Assembly (NCBI RefSeq): GCF_008692845.1
Contig: NZ_VXJW01000006.1
Location: 248,001-312,000 of the forward strand
Reading direction: 5' to 3'
Length of the DNA stretch: 64,000 bases
Origin: Salmonella enterica subsp. arizonae
GTDB lineage: Bacteria > Pseudomonadota > Gammaproteobacteria > Enterobacterales > Enterobacteriaceae
A program made the translations under genes and the position numbers. Positions 26,365 through 36,441 of this stretch are shown here, piece by piece. The notes below the pieces were generated by a model. That model worked only from the letters and a program-made list of their open reading frames with translations, was not told where the DNA came from and searched no databases. Within the stretch, counting starts at the first letter, position 1, and each line of letters opens with the position of its first letter.

Positions 26365-28443
26365 ATGGATAATAAACGTCTTGATAGTGCCGCGCTGGCG
26401 GCGGGGATCAGCCCCAGTTACATCAATGCTCATGGCAAACCGCAGTCTGTTAGCGCTGAAACCAGGAGACGTTTGCTGGCGGCGATGCACGGTACGACCA
26501 CCGGGCCACAGGCGATTGTGCCGAATGTAAAAGTTTATACCGCCGGTAAAAAAATGACGTTACCGGTAGAGGGACACGGTGAGTTTACCTGGCTGCTGAC
26601 CACCGAAGAGGGCGCGCACTACAAAGGGCGAATAGTGGGCGGTAAAAAGCTTAACCTTCCGACTACGCTGCCGGAGGGCTATCACACCCTGACATTGACC
26701 CAGGATGAACAGCGCACGCACTGTCGTATTATCGTTGCCCCCCAGCGATGCTATGAGCCGCAGGCGCTGCAGGAAGGGAAAAAACTGTGGGGGGCCTGCA
26801 TCCAGCTTTATACCCTGCGTTCAGAAAAAAACTGGGGTATTGGCGATTTCGGCGATTTGAAGTCGATGCTGGTCGATGTCGCGAAACGCGGCGGCGCGTT
26901 TATCGGCCTGAATCCGATCCACGCGCTTTATCCGGCGAATCCGGTGAGCGCCAGTCCCTACAGCCCTTCGTCCCGTCGCTGGCTGAACGTGATATATATT
27001 GATGTCAACGCCGTCGAAGATTTCCGCCTGAGCGAAGAGGCGCAGGCGTGGTGGCAAATGCCCGCTACGCAGCAAATGCTGCGACAGGCGCGCGATGCGC
27101 AATGGGTGGATTACGCTACCGTTACCACGTTGAAAATCACGGCGCTGCGAATGGCGTGGACGCGGTTTGCTGCTCGCGACGATGCGCAAATGGCGGAGTT
27201 TTGTCACTTTGTCGCCCGCGAAGGGGAGAGTCTTTACTGGCAGGCGGCGTTCGACGCGTTGCACGCGTATCAGGTGAAAGAGGATGAGCAGCGCTGGGGC
27301 TGGCCAGTATGGCCGGAGGCATACCAGTCAGTAGATTCTCCTGCCGTGAAACAATTTTGCGAAGCGCATCGCGAAGAGGTGGAGTTTTATCTCTGGCTTC
27401 AGTGGCTGGCCTGGCGCCAATTCGCCGCCTGCTGGGATACCTGTCAGAGTTTTAAGCTGCCGATTGGCCTGTACCGCGATCTGGCGGTTGGCGTGGCGGA
27501 AGGCGGCGCGGAAACCTGGTGCGACCGGGAGCTGTACTGCCTGAAAGCCTCGGTCGGCGCGCCGCCGGATATCCTCGGTCCGCTCGGCCAGAACTGGGGG
27601 CTGCCGCCAATGGACCCGCATATCATGGTCGCCAGGGCGTATGAGCCCTTTATCGACCTGCTGCGCGCCAATATGCAAAATTGCGGCGCGCTGCGCATTG
27701 ACCATGTCATGTCGTTGCTGCGTCTGTGGTGGATACCGTATGGCGAAACGGCGGATCGCGGGGCCTATGTTCAGTATCCGGTCGACGATCTGTTGGCTAT
27801 TCTGGCGCTGGAGAGCCAACGTCATCGTTGTATGGTGATAGGCGAAGATCTGGGGACGGTGCCGGTTGAGATTGTCGGCAAGCTGCGCGATAGCAGGATC
27901 TATTCTTATAAGGTGCTGTGGTTTGAAAATGACCTTGAGAAAAACTTCCGCGCGCCGGGCGCGTATCCACAACAATCGATGGCTGTCGCCTCGACTCACG
28001 ATCTCCCCACGCTGCGCGGCTATTGGGAATGCGGTGACCTGACGTTGGGTAAAGCTCTGGGGCTTTATCCGGATGAAGTGATTCTGCGCGGGCTGTATGA
28101 GGATCGCGAGCGGGCGAAACAGGGGCTATTGGACGCGCTGCATAAATATGGCTGTCTGCCAAAACGCGCCGGGCATAAGGCATCGTTAATGTCGATGACG
28201 CCAACGCTAAATCGCGGACTTCAGCGCTATATCGCCGACAGCAACAGCGGCCTGCTGGGGCTTCAGCCGGAGGACTGGCTGGATATGGCCGAGCCGGTTA
28301 ACGTGCCGGGCACCAGCTACCAGTATAAAAACTGGCGGCGGAAATTGTCCGTTTCTCTTGAAGCCATGTTTGCCGATGAGGGTGTGAACAAGCTGATAAA
28401 GGATCTGGACAGACGCCGAAAAGCGGTCGCGAAGAAGAAGTAA
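26365..28443 (+). CDS. malQ: 4-alpha-glucanotransferase (amylomaltase)
   Basis: GH77 enzyme that disproportionates maltodextrins, releasing glucose and longer chains for MalP. It has 692 residues, two fewer than E. coli. Catalytic residues by motif: Asp446 (LRIDHVMSL), Glu494 (IGEDLGTVP) and Asp546 (STHDLPTLRG). Second gene of malPQ, with ribosome binding site gggagcg. A strong terminator follows at once. Confidence 0.97.
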   Translation: MDNKRLDSAALAAGISPSYINAHGKPQSVSAETRRRLLAAMHGTTTGPQAIVPNVKVYTAGKKMTLPVEGHGEFTWLLTTEEGAHYKGRIVGGKKLNLPTTLPEGYHTLTLTQDEQRTHCRIIVAPQRCYEPQALQEGKKLWGACIQLYTLRSEKNWGIGDFGDLKSMLVDVAKRGGAFIGLNPIHALYPANPVSASPYSPSSRRWLNVIYIDVNAVEDFRLSEEAQAWWQMPATQQMLRQARDAQWVDYATVTTLKITALRMAWTRFAARDDAQMAEFCHFVAREGESLYWQAAFDALHAYQVKEDEQRWGWPVWPEAYQSVDSPAVKQFCEAHREEVEFYLWLQWLAWRQFAACWDTCQSFKLPIGLYRDLAVGVAEGGAETWCDRELYCLKASVGAPPDILGPLGQNWGLPPMDPHIMVARAYEPFIDLLRANMQNCGALRIDHVMSLLRLWWIPYGETADRGAYVQYPVDDLLAILALESQRHRCMVIGEDLGTVPVEIVGKLRDSRIYSYKVLWFENDLEKNFRAPGAYPQQSMAVASTHDLPTLRGYWECGDLTLGKALGLYPDEVILRGLYEDRERAKQGLLDALHKYGCLPKRAGHKASLMSMTPTLNRGLQRYIADSNSGLLGLQPEDWLDMAEPVNVPGTSYQYKNWRRKLSVSLEAMFADEGVNKLIKDLDRRRKAVAKKK

Positions 28444-28472
28444 AAAAGCCGGGGATTTCCCCGGCTTTTTTA
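28442..28472 (+). terminator. intrinsic terminator of malPQ
   Basis: aaaaagccgggg pairs with ccccggcttttt around a 4-6 base loop, directly at the malQ stop. A-run and T-run on both sides allow it to work in both directions for malPQ and the converging gntT. Confidence 0.9.
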
Positions 28473-28484
28473 TGGCGCCAATAT

Positions 28485-28566
28485 GTAGGACTGATAAGCG
28501 CAGAGCCATCGGGCAATTCTGGCGTATATTGCCGGATGGCGGCTTTGCCTTTCCGGCCTATAAGCC
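28485..28566. repeat. BIME between malQ and gntT
   Basis: REP units taggactgataagcgcag with gccatcgggca, and gccggatggcggctttgcc with ccggcctat. Confidence 0.85.
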
Positions 28567-28573
28567 GTCTCGG

Positions 28574-29890
28574 TTACACCACCATTCCCAGCAGCAGACA
28601 ACCCACCAGACCGCAGACGGAGATGATGGTCTCCAGCATCGACCAGGATTTAATGGTCTCGCCGATGGTTAGGTTGAAGTACTCCTTGAACAGCCAGAAG
28701 CCCGGATCGTTGACGTGAGAGAAAATCACGCTCCCGGAACCGACCGCAATAACCATCAGTTCAGGGCTAACGCCGGTCGTCGCGATCAGCGGTGCCACAA
28801 TGCCGCCTGCGGTAATCGCCGCGACAGTCGCGGAGCCCAGAGCAATACGCAGAACCGCCGCGATAGACCACGCCATAAACAGCGGCGAGACATTGGTTTC
28901 ATGCATCATTGAAGCGATGTATTTATCCACGCCGCTATCGACCAGCACCTGCTTAAACGCGCCGCCGCCGCCGATGATCAGCAGCATCATGGCGATAATT
29001 TTGATGGAAGAGACCAGCGTATCGTTAATCTGATCCATCGAACGTCCGCGGTTCAGGCCAAAGGTGAACATCGCAATTAGTACGGCAATCAACGTGGCCA
29101 TGACCGGGTCGCCCAGGAATTCGGCAACGGGCAAGAAAGCATGGCCTTTTGGCAGAATCATTTCGGCAATCGCGCGCATCGCCATCAGAATAACCGGGAC
29201 CAGAGATGTCCAGACGCTGACGCCAAAGCCCGGCATCTCTTCTTCCGTAAAGGTTTTTGCGCTGTACAGGCCTTCCGGAATCGGCTTATCAATGCCTTTC
29301 AGAAAACGGGCGTAAACCGGGCCGGCAAGAATCACAGTCGGGATCGCCAGAATCGTACCGAACAGCAGCGTTTTACCCATATCGGCATGGAAAATCGTGG
29401 CAATCGCGGTTGGGCCTGGATGCGGCGGCAGGAAGCCGTGTGTAACAGAGAGCGCTGCGGCCATCGGCACGCCGACGTACAGTAACGGAATATTAGCCGC
29501 CGCGGCAATGGTGAATACCAACGGCAACATCAGAACGAAGCCCACTTCATAGAACAGGGCGAAGCCGACGGTAAAGCCGGTTAACACCACGGCCCACTGA
29601 ATATGTTTTTTACCAAATTTCGCGATCAGGGTCGTGGCAATTCGTTGAGCGCCGCCACAGTCGGCAAGCATTTTGCCCAGCATGGCGCCAAACCCCATAA
29701 TCAGGGCCAGGCTGCCAAGCGTACCGCCGACGCCGGTTTTGATGGAGCCGATGACTTTATCCAGCGGCATCCCCTGCATCAACCCGACAGCAAGCGCTAC
29801 CAGGACAAGGGCGATAAATCCGTTCATTTTGAAGCGGATCATCAGAAGAAGTAACAAGATAACACCGATAGCAACGATGACTAATGGCAT
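28574..29890 (-). CDS. gntT: high-affinity gluconate transporter GntT
   Basis: Gluconate:proton symporter of the GntP family, 438 residues with about 12 membrane helices along the whole length. Family motifs such as GFGAMLGKMLADCGGAQ and SHVNDPGFWLFKEY are intact. The chain is close to E. coli GntT and complete, in contrast to the broken gntU at 5130. Upstream are two GntR operators, so it should be induced by gluconate. REP repeats flank it on both sides. Confidence 0.97.
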   Translation of the reverse strand: MPLVIVAIGVILLLLLMIRFKMNGFIALVLVALAVGLMQGMPLDKVIGSIKTGVGGTLGSLALIMGFGAMLGKMLADCGGAQRIATTLIAKFGKKHIQWAVVLTGFTVGFALFYEVGFVLMLPLVFTIAAAANIPLLYVGVPMAAALSVTHGFLPPHPGPTAIATIFHADMGKTLLFGTILAIPTVILAGPVYARFLKGIDKPIPEGLYSAKTFTEEEMPGFGVSVWTSLVPVILMAMRAIAEMILPKGHAFLPVAEFLGDPVMATLIAVLIAMFTFGLNRGRSMDQINDTLVSSIKIIAMMLLIIGGGGAFKQVLVDSGVDKYIASMMHETNVSPLFMAWSIAAVLRIALGSATVAAITAGGIVAPLIATTGVSPELMVIAVGSGSVIFSHVNDPGFWLFKEYFNLTIGETIKSWSMLETIISVCGLVGCLLLGMVV

Positions 29891-29910
29891 GATTTACCTG
29901 GCCTTTACTT

Positions 29911-30066
29911 TGTTATGGGTAACGTCATTGTTTCGACGACAAATTCCTGTTGTCCCCGATGGGAACAGAGTCGCAATAGCACCAATACTGATTAACGTTG
30001 AAACGAATGAGCGTAGTCAGATGTTATATGTGTGTTAGGTGCCCATAAGAATGATACGGGTAACAT
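29911..30066 (-). promoter_or_regulatory. gntT promoter region with two GntR operators
   Basis: GntR operators lie at 30051-30066 (minus strand atgttacccgtatcat, a near-perfect palindrome) and 29911-29925 (acgttacccataaca). The first is about 160 bases before the gntT start, the second 21. The two-operator layout matches E. coli gntT, where DNA looping is possible. Confidence 0.75.
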
Positions 30067-30168
30067 ATGGGTGTTGAAAATGACCCTGGCAGGTAAAATT
30101 TAAATTATGAGACACAGGTCATATTATCGGGGAAAAGAAAGACCATTGTTATGAGATGTGGCTGATAG

Positions 30169-30250
30169 CGCCGGATGGCGGCGTAAACGCCTTATTGGGA
30201 CCACGGTGGTGTACGCTGTAGGCCCGATAAGCGCAAGCGCCATCGGGCAT
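30169..30250. repeat. BIME between gntT and nfuA
   Basis: REP units gccggatggcggcgtaaacg and taggcccgataagcgcaagc with gccatcgggca. Confidence 0.85.
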
Positions 30251-30266
30251 GGAGGCGGGTAAAACC

Positions 30267-30842
30267 TTAGTAGTAGGAGTGCTCGCCGCGCTGGTGTTCG
30301 GTCAGATCGCGAACCCCTTTCAGTTCCGGGAATTCGTTCAGTAACTGTTTCTCGATCCCTTCTTTCAGCGTGACGTCTACCATAGAGCAACCGTTGCAAC
30401 CGCCGCCAAACTGCAGGATAGCATAGCCTTCATCGGTAATTTCCATCAGCGAGACACGACCACCGTGACCCGCTAACTGTGGGTTAATCTGCGATTGCAG
30501 GACATATTCCACGCGCTCCATCAGCGGTGCGTCATCGGCTACTTTGCGCATCTTCGCGTTTGGCGCTTTCAACGTGAGTTGAGAGCCTAGCTGGTCGGTC
30601 ACGAAATCAATCTCCGCGTCTTCCAGATAGGGCGCGCTTAGTTCGTCGACATAAGCGGTCAGCAGATCGAATTTGAGCGCGGTGTCAGTAGCTTCCACGG
30701 CGTCGGGCGGGCAATAAGAAACGCCGCACTCCGCGTTAGGGGTACCGGGATTAATGACAAATACGCGGATTTGCGTCCCTTCCTCCTGATTTGCCAGCAG
30801 TTTGGCAAAGTGCGCTTGTGCAGCATCGGAAATACGGATCAT
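30267..30842 (-). CDS. nfuA: Fe-S biogenesis protein NfuA
   Basis: Carrier that delivers 4Fe-4S clusters to apoproteins, important under iron starvation and oxidative stress. It has 191 residues. An N-terminal degenerate A-type domain (residues 1-95) and a C-terminal Nfu domain carry Cys149 and Cys152 (GGGCNGCSM), which hold the shared cluster. Located after gntX on the same strand with its own promoter. Formerly gntY, a misnomer from location. Confidence 0.97.
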   Translation of the reverse strand: MIRISDAAQAHFAKLLANQEEGTQIRVFVINPGTPNAECGVSYCPPDAVEATDTALKFDLLTAYVDELSAPYLEDAEIDFVTDQLGSQLTLKAPNAKMRKVADDAPLMERVEYVLQSQINPQLAGHGGRVSLMEITDEGYAILQFGGGCNGCSMVDVTLKEGIEKQLLNEFPELKGVRDLTEHQRGEHSYY

Positions 30843-30877
30843 AGTAATGGCCTAATAGTTGACTATTTTAGTTGGTT

Positions 30878-30900
30878 ATAATACGCCCATCATCGAGGCT

Positions 30901-30906
<6 letters not shown>
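30878..30906 (-). promoter_or_regulatory. nfuA promoter
   Basis: Minus strand TTGTAG (30901-30906) and TATTAT (30878-30883) with a 17-base spacer; the -35 overlaps the gntX stop codon region. Start of transcription would be near 30870. Confidence 0.6.
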
Positions 30907-31585
<679 letters not shown>

Positions 31586-31621
31586 GGTACATCCTTGTTA
31601 GGCAAAAGAGAACAGTAACTG

Positions 31622-32392
31622 ATGAATGACATCTGGTGGCAGACCTACGGCGAGGGAAATTGTCATCTTGTGCTGCTGCACGGATGGGGATTGAACGCTG
31701 AGGTATGGCATTGCATTCGCGAGGAGCTCGGCTCGCATTTTACGCTGCATCTGATCGATTTGCCGGGCTATGGTCGTAGCACGGGGTTTGGCGCCATGAC
31801 GCTTGAAGAGATGACGGCGCAGGTGGCGAAAAACGCGCCGGACCAGGCTATCTGGCTCGGCTGGAGCTTGGGCGGGTTGGTGGCGAGCCAGATGGCGCTT
31901 ATACACCCTGAACGCGTTCAGGCGCTGGTGACTGTCGCCTCTTCGCCGTGCTTTAGCGCGCGTGAGGGATGGCCGGGAATAAAACCGGAAGTCCTTGCCG
32001 GATTCCAGCAGCAACTTAGCGACGATTTTGAGCGTACAGTGGAGCGCTTTCTGGCGCTGCAAACGTTAGGAACGGAGACGGCGCGCCAGGATGCCCGCAC
32101 GTTAAAAAGCGTAGTGCTGGCGCAGTCTATGCCGGATGTAGAGGTGCTCAATGGCGGGCTGGAAATCTTAAAAACAGTCGATCTACGAGAACCGCTTAAA
32201 AGCGTGAACATGCCATTTTTGCGTTTGTATGGTTATCTGGACGGCCTGGTGCCGCGTAAGATTGCGCCTTTGCTCGATACGCTATGGCCGCACAGTACAT
32301 CGCAGATCATCGTGAAGGCGGCCCATGCGCCGTTTATCTCGCATCCGGCGGCGTTTTGCCAGGCGCTGGCGGCGCTAAAATCGTCGCTGTAA
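31622..32392 (+). CDS. bioH: pimeloyl-ACP methyl ester carboxylesterase BioH
   Basis: Removes the methyl group from pimeloyl-ACP methyl ester, ending the malonyl-derived stage of biotin synthesis. Alpha/beta hydrolase of 256 residues. The nucleophile is Ser82 in GWSLGG; Asp in YLDGLVP (about 207) and His in AAHAPF (about 235) complete the triad. The oxyanion loop is LLHGWGL. It stands alone, unlinked to bioABFCD as in E. coli. Confidence 0.97.
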
Positions 32393-32432
32393 ATATGGCG
32401 TGGCGTTACCGGGCACAGGCTATTCTGAAAGG

Positions 32433-32905
32433 TTAATGGCTTTCAGATGTCAGATCGGCAGGCGCTAGCCCGGTAACCCTAAGCACGGTATCGCGATCGA
32501 AGCCGTCGGTCAGCATGGCGCGGGCAATGCGCAATGCGGCGAGCCGCTGGCTTTCCTGCTTGCCTTGTTGTAGCCCGTTACGGTGTCCTTCCTGACGTAA
32601 TCTTTCTGCGATAGTCATGATCTTCTCTTTATGCTGTGGGATACGTATAGCGACCTGGCGGATAAACGTGTTGAATCACGCGGCGTCGTCAGTGTGCATC
32701 ATATAATTAAACAGACTTTGAAACTGGGTGCCATTAGCGTATCCCTTAATCAACAGGGCGACCAGTTGTTCGACAAGCCCCATCAGGTCACGCTGGCGGA
32801 TGTGTTTTTGTATGAGCTCCAGCAGCGCGACGCGGTGGTGCCGCATAATCTCGTCGTTCGGCACGACCGTAATATCGACCAGAGGAAATTCAATGGCGTG
32901 ACACT
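32433..32905 (-). pseudogene. rpnA: rpnA (yhgA) remnant: C-terminal part with in-frame stop
   Basis: Minus strand frame [40 protein letters not shown] and later NTFIRQVAIRIPQHKEKIMTIAERL matches the C-terminal half of the YhgA/RpnA recombination-promoting nuclease (PD-(D/E)XK, transposase_31 type). The conserved Arg after DAA is a TGA stop at about 32671, then the same frame continues to 32433. The N-terminal catalytic part is absent: the frame closes with TAG just upstream of 32910 and similarity ends there. Between 32910 and 33060 nothing is recognisable. No functional nuclease can be made. Confidence 0.8.
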
Positions 32906-33063
32906 ACGCGCTTGTTAGGGGGATTGCAGCAGGGGATTATTGCTTTTGCGAGGCGCGCAGGGAGATAAATGCGGACGGCGGTAACGCTTTCCTGTTTGTG
33001 GAAGGCATTACGCAAAATTCCCCGGCAACACGACGCGTACCGGGCAACATCACGCGGGGTAAA

Positions 33064-33101
33064 GACCGGATAAGACGCATTAACGTCTCTATCCGGCGAA
33101 G
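33064..33101. repeat. REP element after feoC
   Basis: accggataagacgcattaac facing gtctctatccggcg, adjacent to the feoC stop. Confidence 0.75.
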
Positions 33102-33102
33102 G

Positions 33103-33339
33103 TTAACGCAATACCCACCACTCGCGCAGGCAGGCTTTACCCTCCGGACAACGTTTACAACTGCCTGAAAGGCAGCCATCCGCCTCTTCCGGGATACGTA
33201 CCGCTTTACCCATGATCTCCAGTTGATTCAACATGGCGTCGATCATCGGCTGCGGGGCGCGCAGCGTATGGCTTATCTGCGTTGCCTCCATGCGTCCCCG
33301 TAGCGCCAGTAGATCGCGAACCTGTATCAATGAAGCCAT
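33103..33339 (-). CDS. feoC: FeoC, ferrous iron transport accessory protein
   Basis: Small winged-helix protein of 78 residues that protects FeoB from FtsH proteolysis in Salmonella and can bind a Fe-S cluster. Cys56, Cys61, Cys64 and Cys70 form the cluster motif (CLSGSCKRC, then GKAC). The start at 33339 has aggga at a proper distance; an ATG three codons upstream has its ribosome binding site too close. 12 bases after feoB. Confidence 0.94.
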
Positions 33340-33351
33340 TTTTTGCATCCC

Positions 33352-35670
33352 TTAGTGACAATTGCCCGCCGTGTCCGAACAACAGGAGCTGACGTTTTTG
33401 CGGGTTGCCAACAGTTTAATGTCCACACGGCTGCGGGCGCGGCGCAACAGGCTTAACACCACAATGTTAAAGACAATCACCGCCAGAATGCAGATCAGGC
33501 TGTATGTCGGGTGCTGACTGAAGCTGGTAACCTGATAAAACAGCGTTGCGAGCGAATAGGCGATATTCAGCCCCCACAGGATTGAGAAGCTCATCCAGCC
33601 GCGGCTGGACTCGCGGGAGATAGCGCCCATCACCGAGATGCACGGTACGTAAAGCAGAACGAAAATCAGGTAGCTGTACGCCGCCGCGGCGCTGCCGAAT
33701 TTTTGATCCATCACGCCCATCGCCCCGGTCGCCATTTCGCCGTCGCCTTTACTTGCTTCGATCGGGTTAGCCAGTACGCTCAGGCTAAAGGTGTCTTTCA
33801 GGCTTTGCCAGGTATCGTCAACTGCGCCCAGCAGTTCATCGCCGAGGTGAAAGTCGGCAGGATTAAACGCTTCGTCCTGAATATTTTCGGCGGTGTAGAG
33901 TGTGTTCAGCGTACCGACGACAACTTCTTTCGCCATCGCGCCCGTAAACAGACCCACGGTTGCCTGCCAGTTATCCTCATGGACACCGATCGGCTTAAAG
34001 ACTGGCGTGATCACTCGACTCACAGAGGCGAGGGCGGAGTCATTAATGTTGTCGACGATTTTTCCGCTTAGCGAGAAGCTGTTAAACGCGCTCAGGAAGA
34101 TACTGACAATGATGATGACTTTACCGGCGCGCAGGACAAAACCTTTCAGGCGTTGCCAGGTCTGGATAATAAGGCTCTTGATATGCGGTACGTGATAAAC
34201 CGGCAACTCCATCACAAATGGAGAGGCTTCGCCGCGCATAATAGTATGTTTCAGCATCAGGCCGGTTAATACCGCCATGACAATACCCAGCACGTACAGC
34301 GAGAAGACCGCCAGCGCGCCGTTTTGCCCGAAGAAGGCGGCGGCAAAGACGGCGAAAATCGCCAGACGCGCGCCGCAGGACATAAACGGCGCCATCATGA
34401 TGGTCATCAGGCGTTCGCGCGGGGCGTCAAGCGTGCGGGCGCCCATCACAGAAGGCACGTTACAGCCAAAGCCGACAATCAGCGGTACGAACGATTTACC
34501 CGGCAGCCCCAGCGCCTGCATCAGGCGATCCATGACAAAGGCCGCGCGCGCCATATAGCCGGAGTCTTCGAGGAAGGAGAGGAACAGGTACATCATCCCG
34601 ATCTGCGGCACCAGCGGCAGGACGGTATTGATCCCGCCGCCAAGGCCTTGCGCCAGGAAGATGGTTAACCAATCCGGGAAGTGCAGAGTGTAGCCAATCC
34701 ACTGAATGCCATGAATAAAAATGGCGACGGAACCAGCATCAAATAAGGGTTGCAACGCGCCGCCGATGTTAATAGCGAGCAAGAACATCAGGTACATTAC
34801 GAACAGAAAAATCGGTAAGCCGAGGAAGCGGTTGAGGATAATTTTATCTACCGCCGTGGTAAAGCGGCTGGGTTCGGCTGTCAGGGTATTGCTTACCACG
34901 TCGCAAATAGCGGCGATGCACTGGTAACGGGCGTCGGCGATATGCAGCGCCGGATCGTCCATTTCGTCCTTCAGGCGGGCAAGAGAGGTGTCCAGGTTTT
35001 GCGCCGCCTCGCCCGCATAAGCCTGGCTGTAGATATCACCCTCCAGCATTTGCAGACCCAGCCAGCGGCGCTGTTGCAAAGGCATCTCTTGGGCCATCGC
35101 GTCGGCCAGGAAATCCGCTTCGCGCAGCAACGGTTGAGCATAATGCACCAGTTCGACGTTGTCGTTAACGTTATGACGGTCAATAGCCAGTTTCAGCGCC
35201 TCAATACCGCGACCGCGAGTCGATACCAGCGGTACGACAGGACAGCCAAGACGCATGGACAATGCGTCGACATCAATACGAACCTGCTGCTTTTCGGCGA
35301 TATCCAACATGTTGAGCGCGACAATACAGGGAATACCCAGCTCCAGCAGTTGCAGCGTCAGATAGAGGTTGCGCTCCAGATTGGAGGCGTCCACAACGTT
35401 TATCAACAGGTCGGCATCGCCGCTCAGGATGTAGTGGCAGGCGATCTGTTCGTCGAGAGAAGTTTGTGACGAGATGGTCGTCAGTGAATAGGTGCCGGGT
35501 AAATCCACCAGCGTGACCTGATGGTCAGTTGTCGCGAACTGGCCTTCTTTACGCTCAACGGTGACGCCAGCCCAGTTCCCCACGCGCTGACGCGCGCCGG
35601 TGAGTTGGTTAAATAAGGTGGTCTTGCCGGAATTAGGATTACCAATTAAACCAATGGTTAATTTTTTCAT
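33352..35670 (-). CDS. feoB: ferrous iron permease FeoB
   Basis: Inner-membrane Fe(II) transporter of 772 residues with an N-terminal G domain: G1 GNPNSGKTT (residues 10-18), DLPGTYSL as G3, NMLD as G4. A GDI-like helical spacer follows, then the polytopic membrane domain with the paired gate motifs, including GFGCNVPSVMGAR. Complete and close to E. coli FeoB. 18 bases after feoA. Confidence 0.97.
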   Translation of the reverse strand: MKKLTIGLIGNPNSGKTTLFNQLTGARQRVGNWAGVTVERKEGQFATTDHQVTLVDLPGTYSLTTISSQTSLDEQIACHYILSGDADLLINVVDASNLERNLYLTLQLLELGIPCIVALNMLDIAEKQQVRIDVDALSMRLGCPVVPLVSTRGRGIEALKLAIDRHNVNDNVELVHYAQPLLREADFLADAMAQEMPLQQRRWLGLQMLEGDIYSQAYAGEAAQNLDTSLARLKDEMDDPALHIADARYQCIAAICDVVSNTLTAEPSRFTTAVDKIILNRFLGLPIFLFVMYLMFLLAINIGGALQPLFDAGSVAIFIHGIQWIGYTLHFPDWLTIFLAQGLGGGINTVLPLVPQIGMMYLFLSFLEDSGYMARAAFVMDRLMQALGLPGKSFVPLIVGFGCNVPSVMGARTLDAPRERLMTIMMAPFMSCGARLAIFAVFAAAFFGQNGALAVFSLYVLGIVMAVLTGLMLKHTIMRGEASPFVMELPVYHVPHIKSLIIQTWQRLKGFVLRAGKVIIIVSIFLSAFNSFSLSGKIVDNINDSALASVSRVITPVFKPIGVHEDNWQATVGLFTGAMAKEVVVGTLNTLYTAENIQDEAFNPADFHLGDELLGAVDDTWQSLKDTFSLSVLANPIEASKGDGEMATGAMGVMDQKFGSAAAAYSYLIFVLLYVPCISVMGAISRESSRGWMSFSILWGLNIAYSLATLFYQVTSFSQHPTYSLICILAVIVFNIVVLSLLRRARSRVDIKLLATRKNVSSCCSDTAGNCH

Positions 35671-35688
35671 TTTTATAGACTCACTGTA

Positions 35689-35952
<264 letters not shown>

Positions 35953-36028
35953 TCATGCAGCGCTCAGTGGGGCGGCAGGAGACCCGATGTTTAGCCAACG
36001 AAGGAAAGAGTAAATAATCAACAACACA

Positions 36029-36047
36029 ATGATAATGAGAATGGTTT
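36029..36047 (-). promoter_or_regulatory. Fur box of feoABC
   Basis: aatgataatgagaatggtt on the plus strand is a strong Fur-box match about 115-130 bases before feoA. Iron repression of feo is established in enterics. Confidence 0.75.
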
Positions 36048-36106
36048 CTATCTTCAATGGTTAAAATGTGACGGAATGTACAATTGCGTGATAATTTGCG
36101 CCGATG

Positions 36107-36120
36107 TTGATATGGCTCAA
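36107..36120 (-). promoter_or_regulatory. FNR site of feoABC
   Basis: TTGAT-N4-CTCAA, one mismatch from TTGAT-N4-ATCAA, about 190 bases before feoA. It fits the known anaerobic induction of feo by FNR. Confidence 0.65.
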
Positions 36121-36162
36121 CATTTATTTTATTTGTCTTTTTGCAAATACCCGTGATGTGCA

Positions 36163-36300
36163 AATATTCACCATTTTTAATGTTTAATTAAAGTTTCATC
36201 TGTTAATAAACTGATAATTAATAATGCAGATAGCGGAAGAGAATTAATTAACAGATTCTAATCGATAAATTTTAATTGTTAATTAAAAATGAAAGGGGCG
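36163..36300. other. AT-rich spacer with a 10-bp inverted repeat
   Basis: Strongly AT-rich DNA between the feo promoter and the tex 3' repeats. It has a perfect 10-bp inverted repeat, atctgttaat (36198-36207) with attaacagat (36247-36256), and several ttaatta runs. No gene. It could be an H-NS-type or other regulatory tract; this is inference from composition. Confidence 0.4.
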
Positions 36301-36312
36301 GAGGTATTGTAA

Positions 36313-36438
36313 AACCATAGGCCAGATAAGGTTTCATCCGGCCTATGGGCTGAGAGCGTCGCCAGGCCTGATAAGCGCAGCGCCATCAGGCAATGATTAT
36401 GCTGGATGGCGGCGTAAACGCCTTACCCGGCCTACAGG
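36313..36438. repeat. BIME of three REP units after tex
   Basis: Three REP-type units in a row: ataggccagataaggtttca with atccggcctat; aggcctgataagcgcagcgc with catcaggca; gctggatggcggcgtaaacg with cccggcctac. Confidence 0.85.
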
Positions 36439-36441
36439 CGA

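Noticed and set aside
36313-36438. Tandem-looking repeats that might suggest a CRISPR array
   Set aside because: The units are inverted REP palindromes of the BIME type, with no constant direct repeat or regular spacers.
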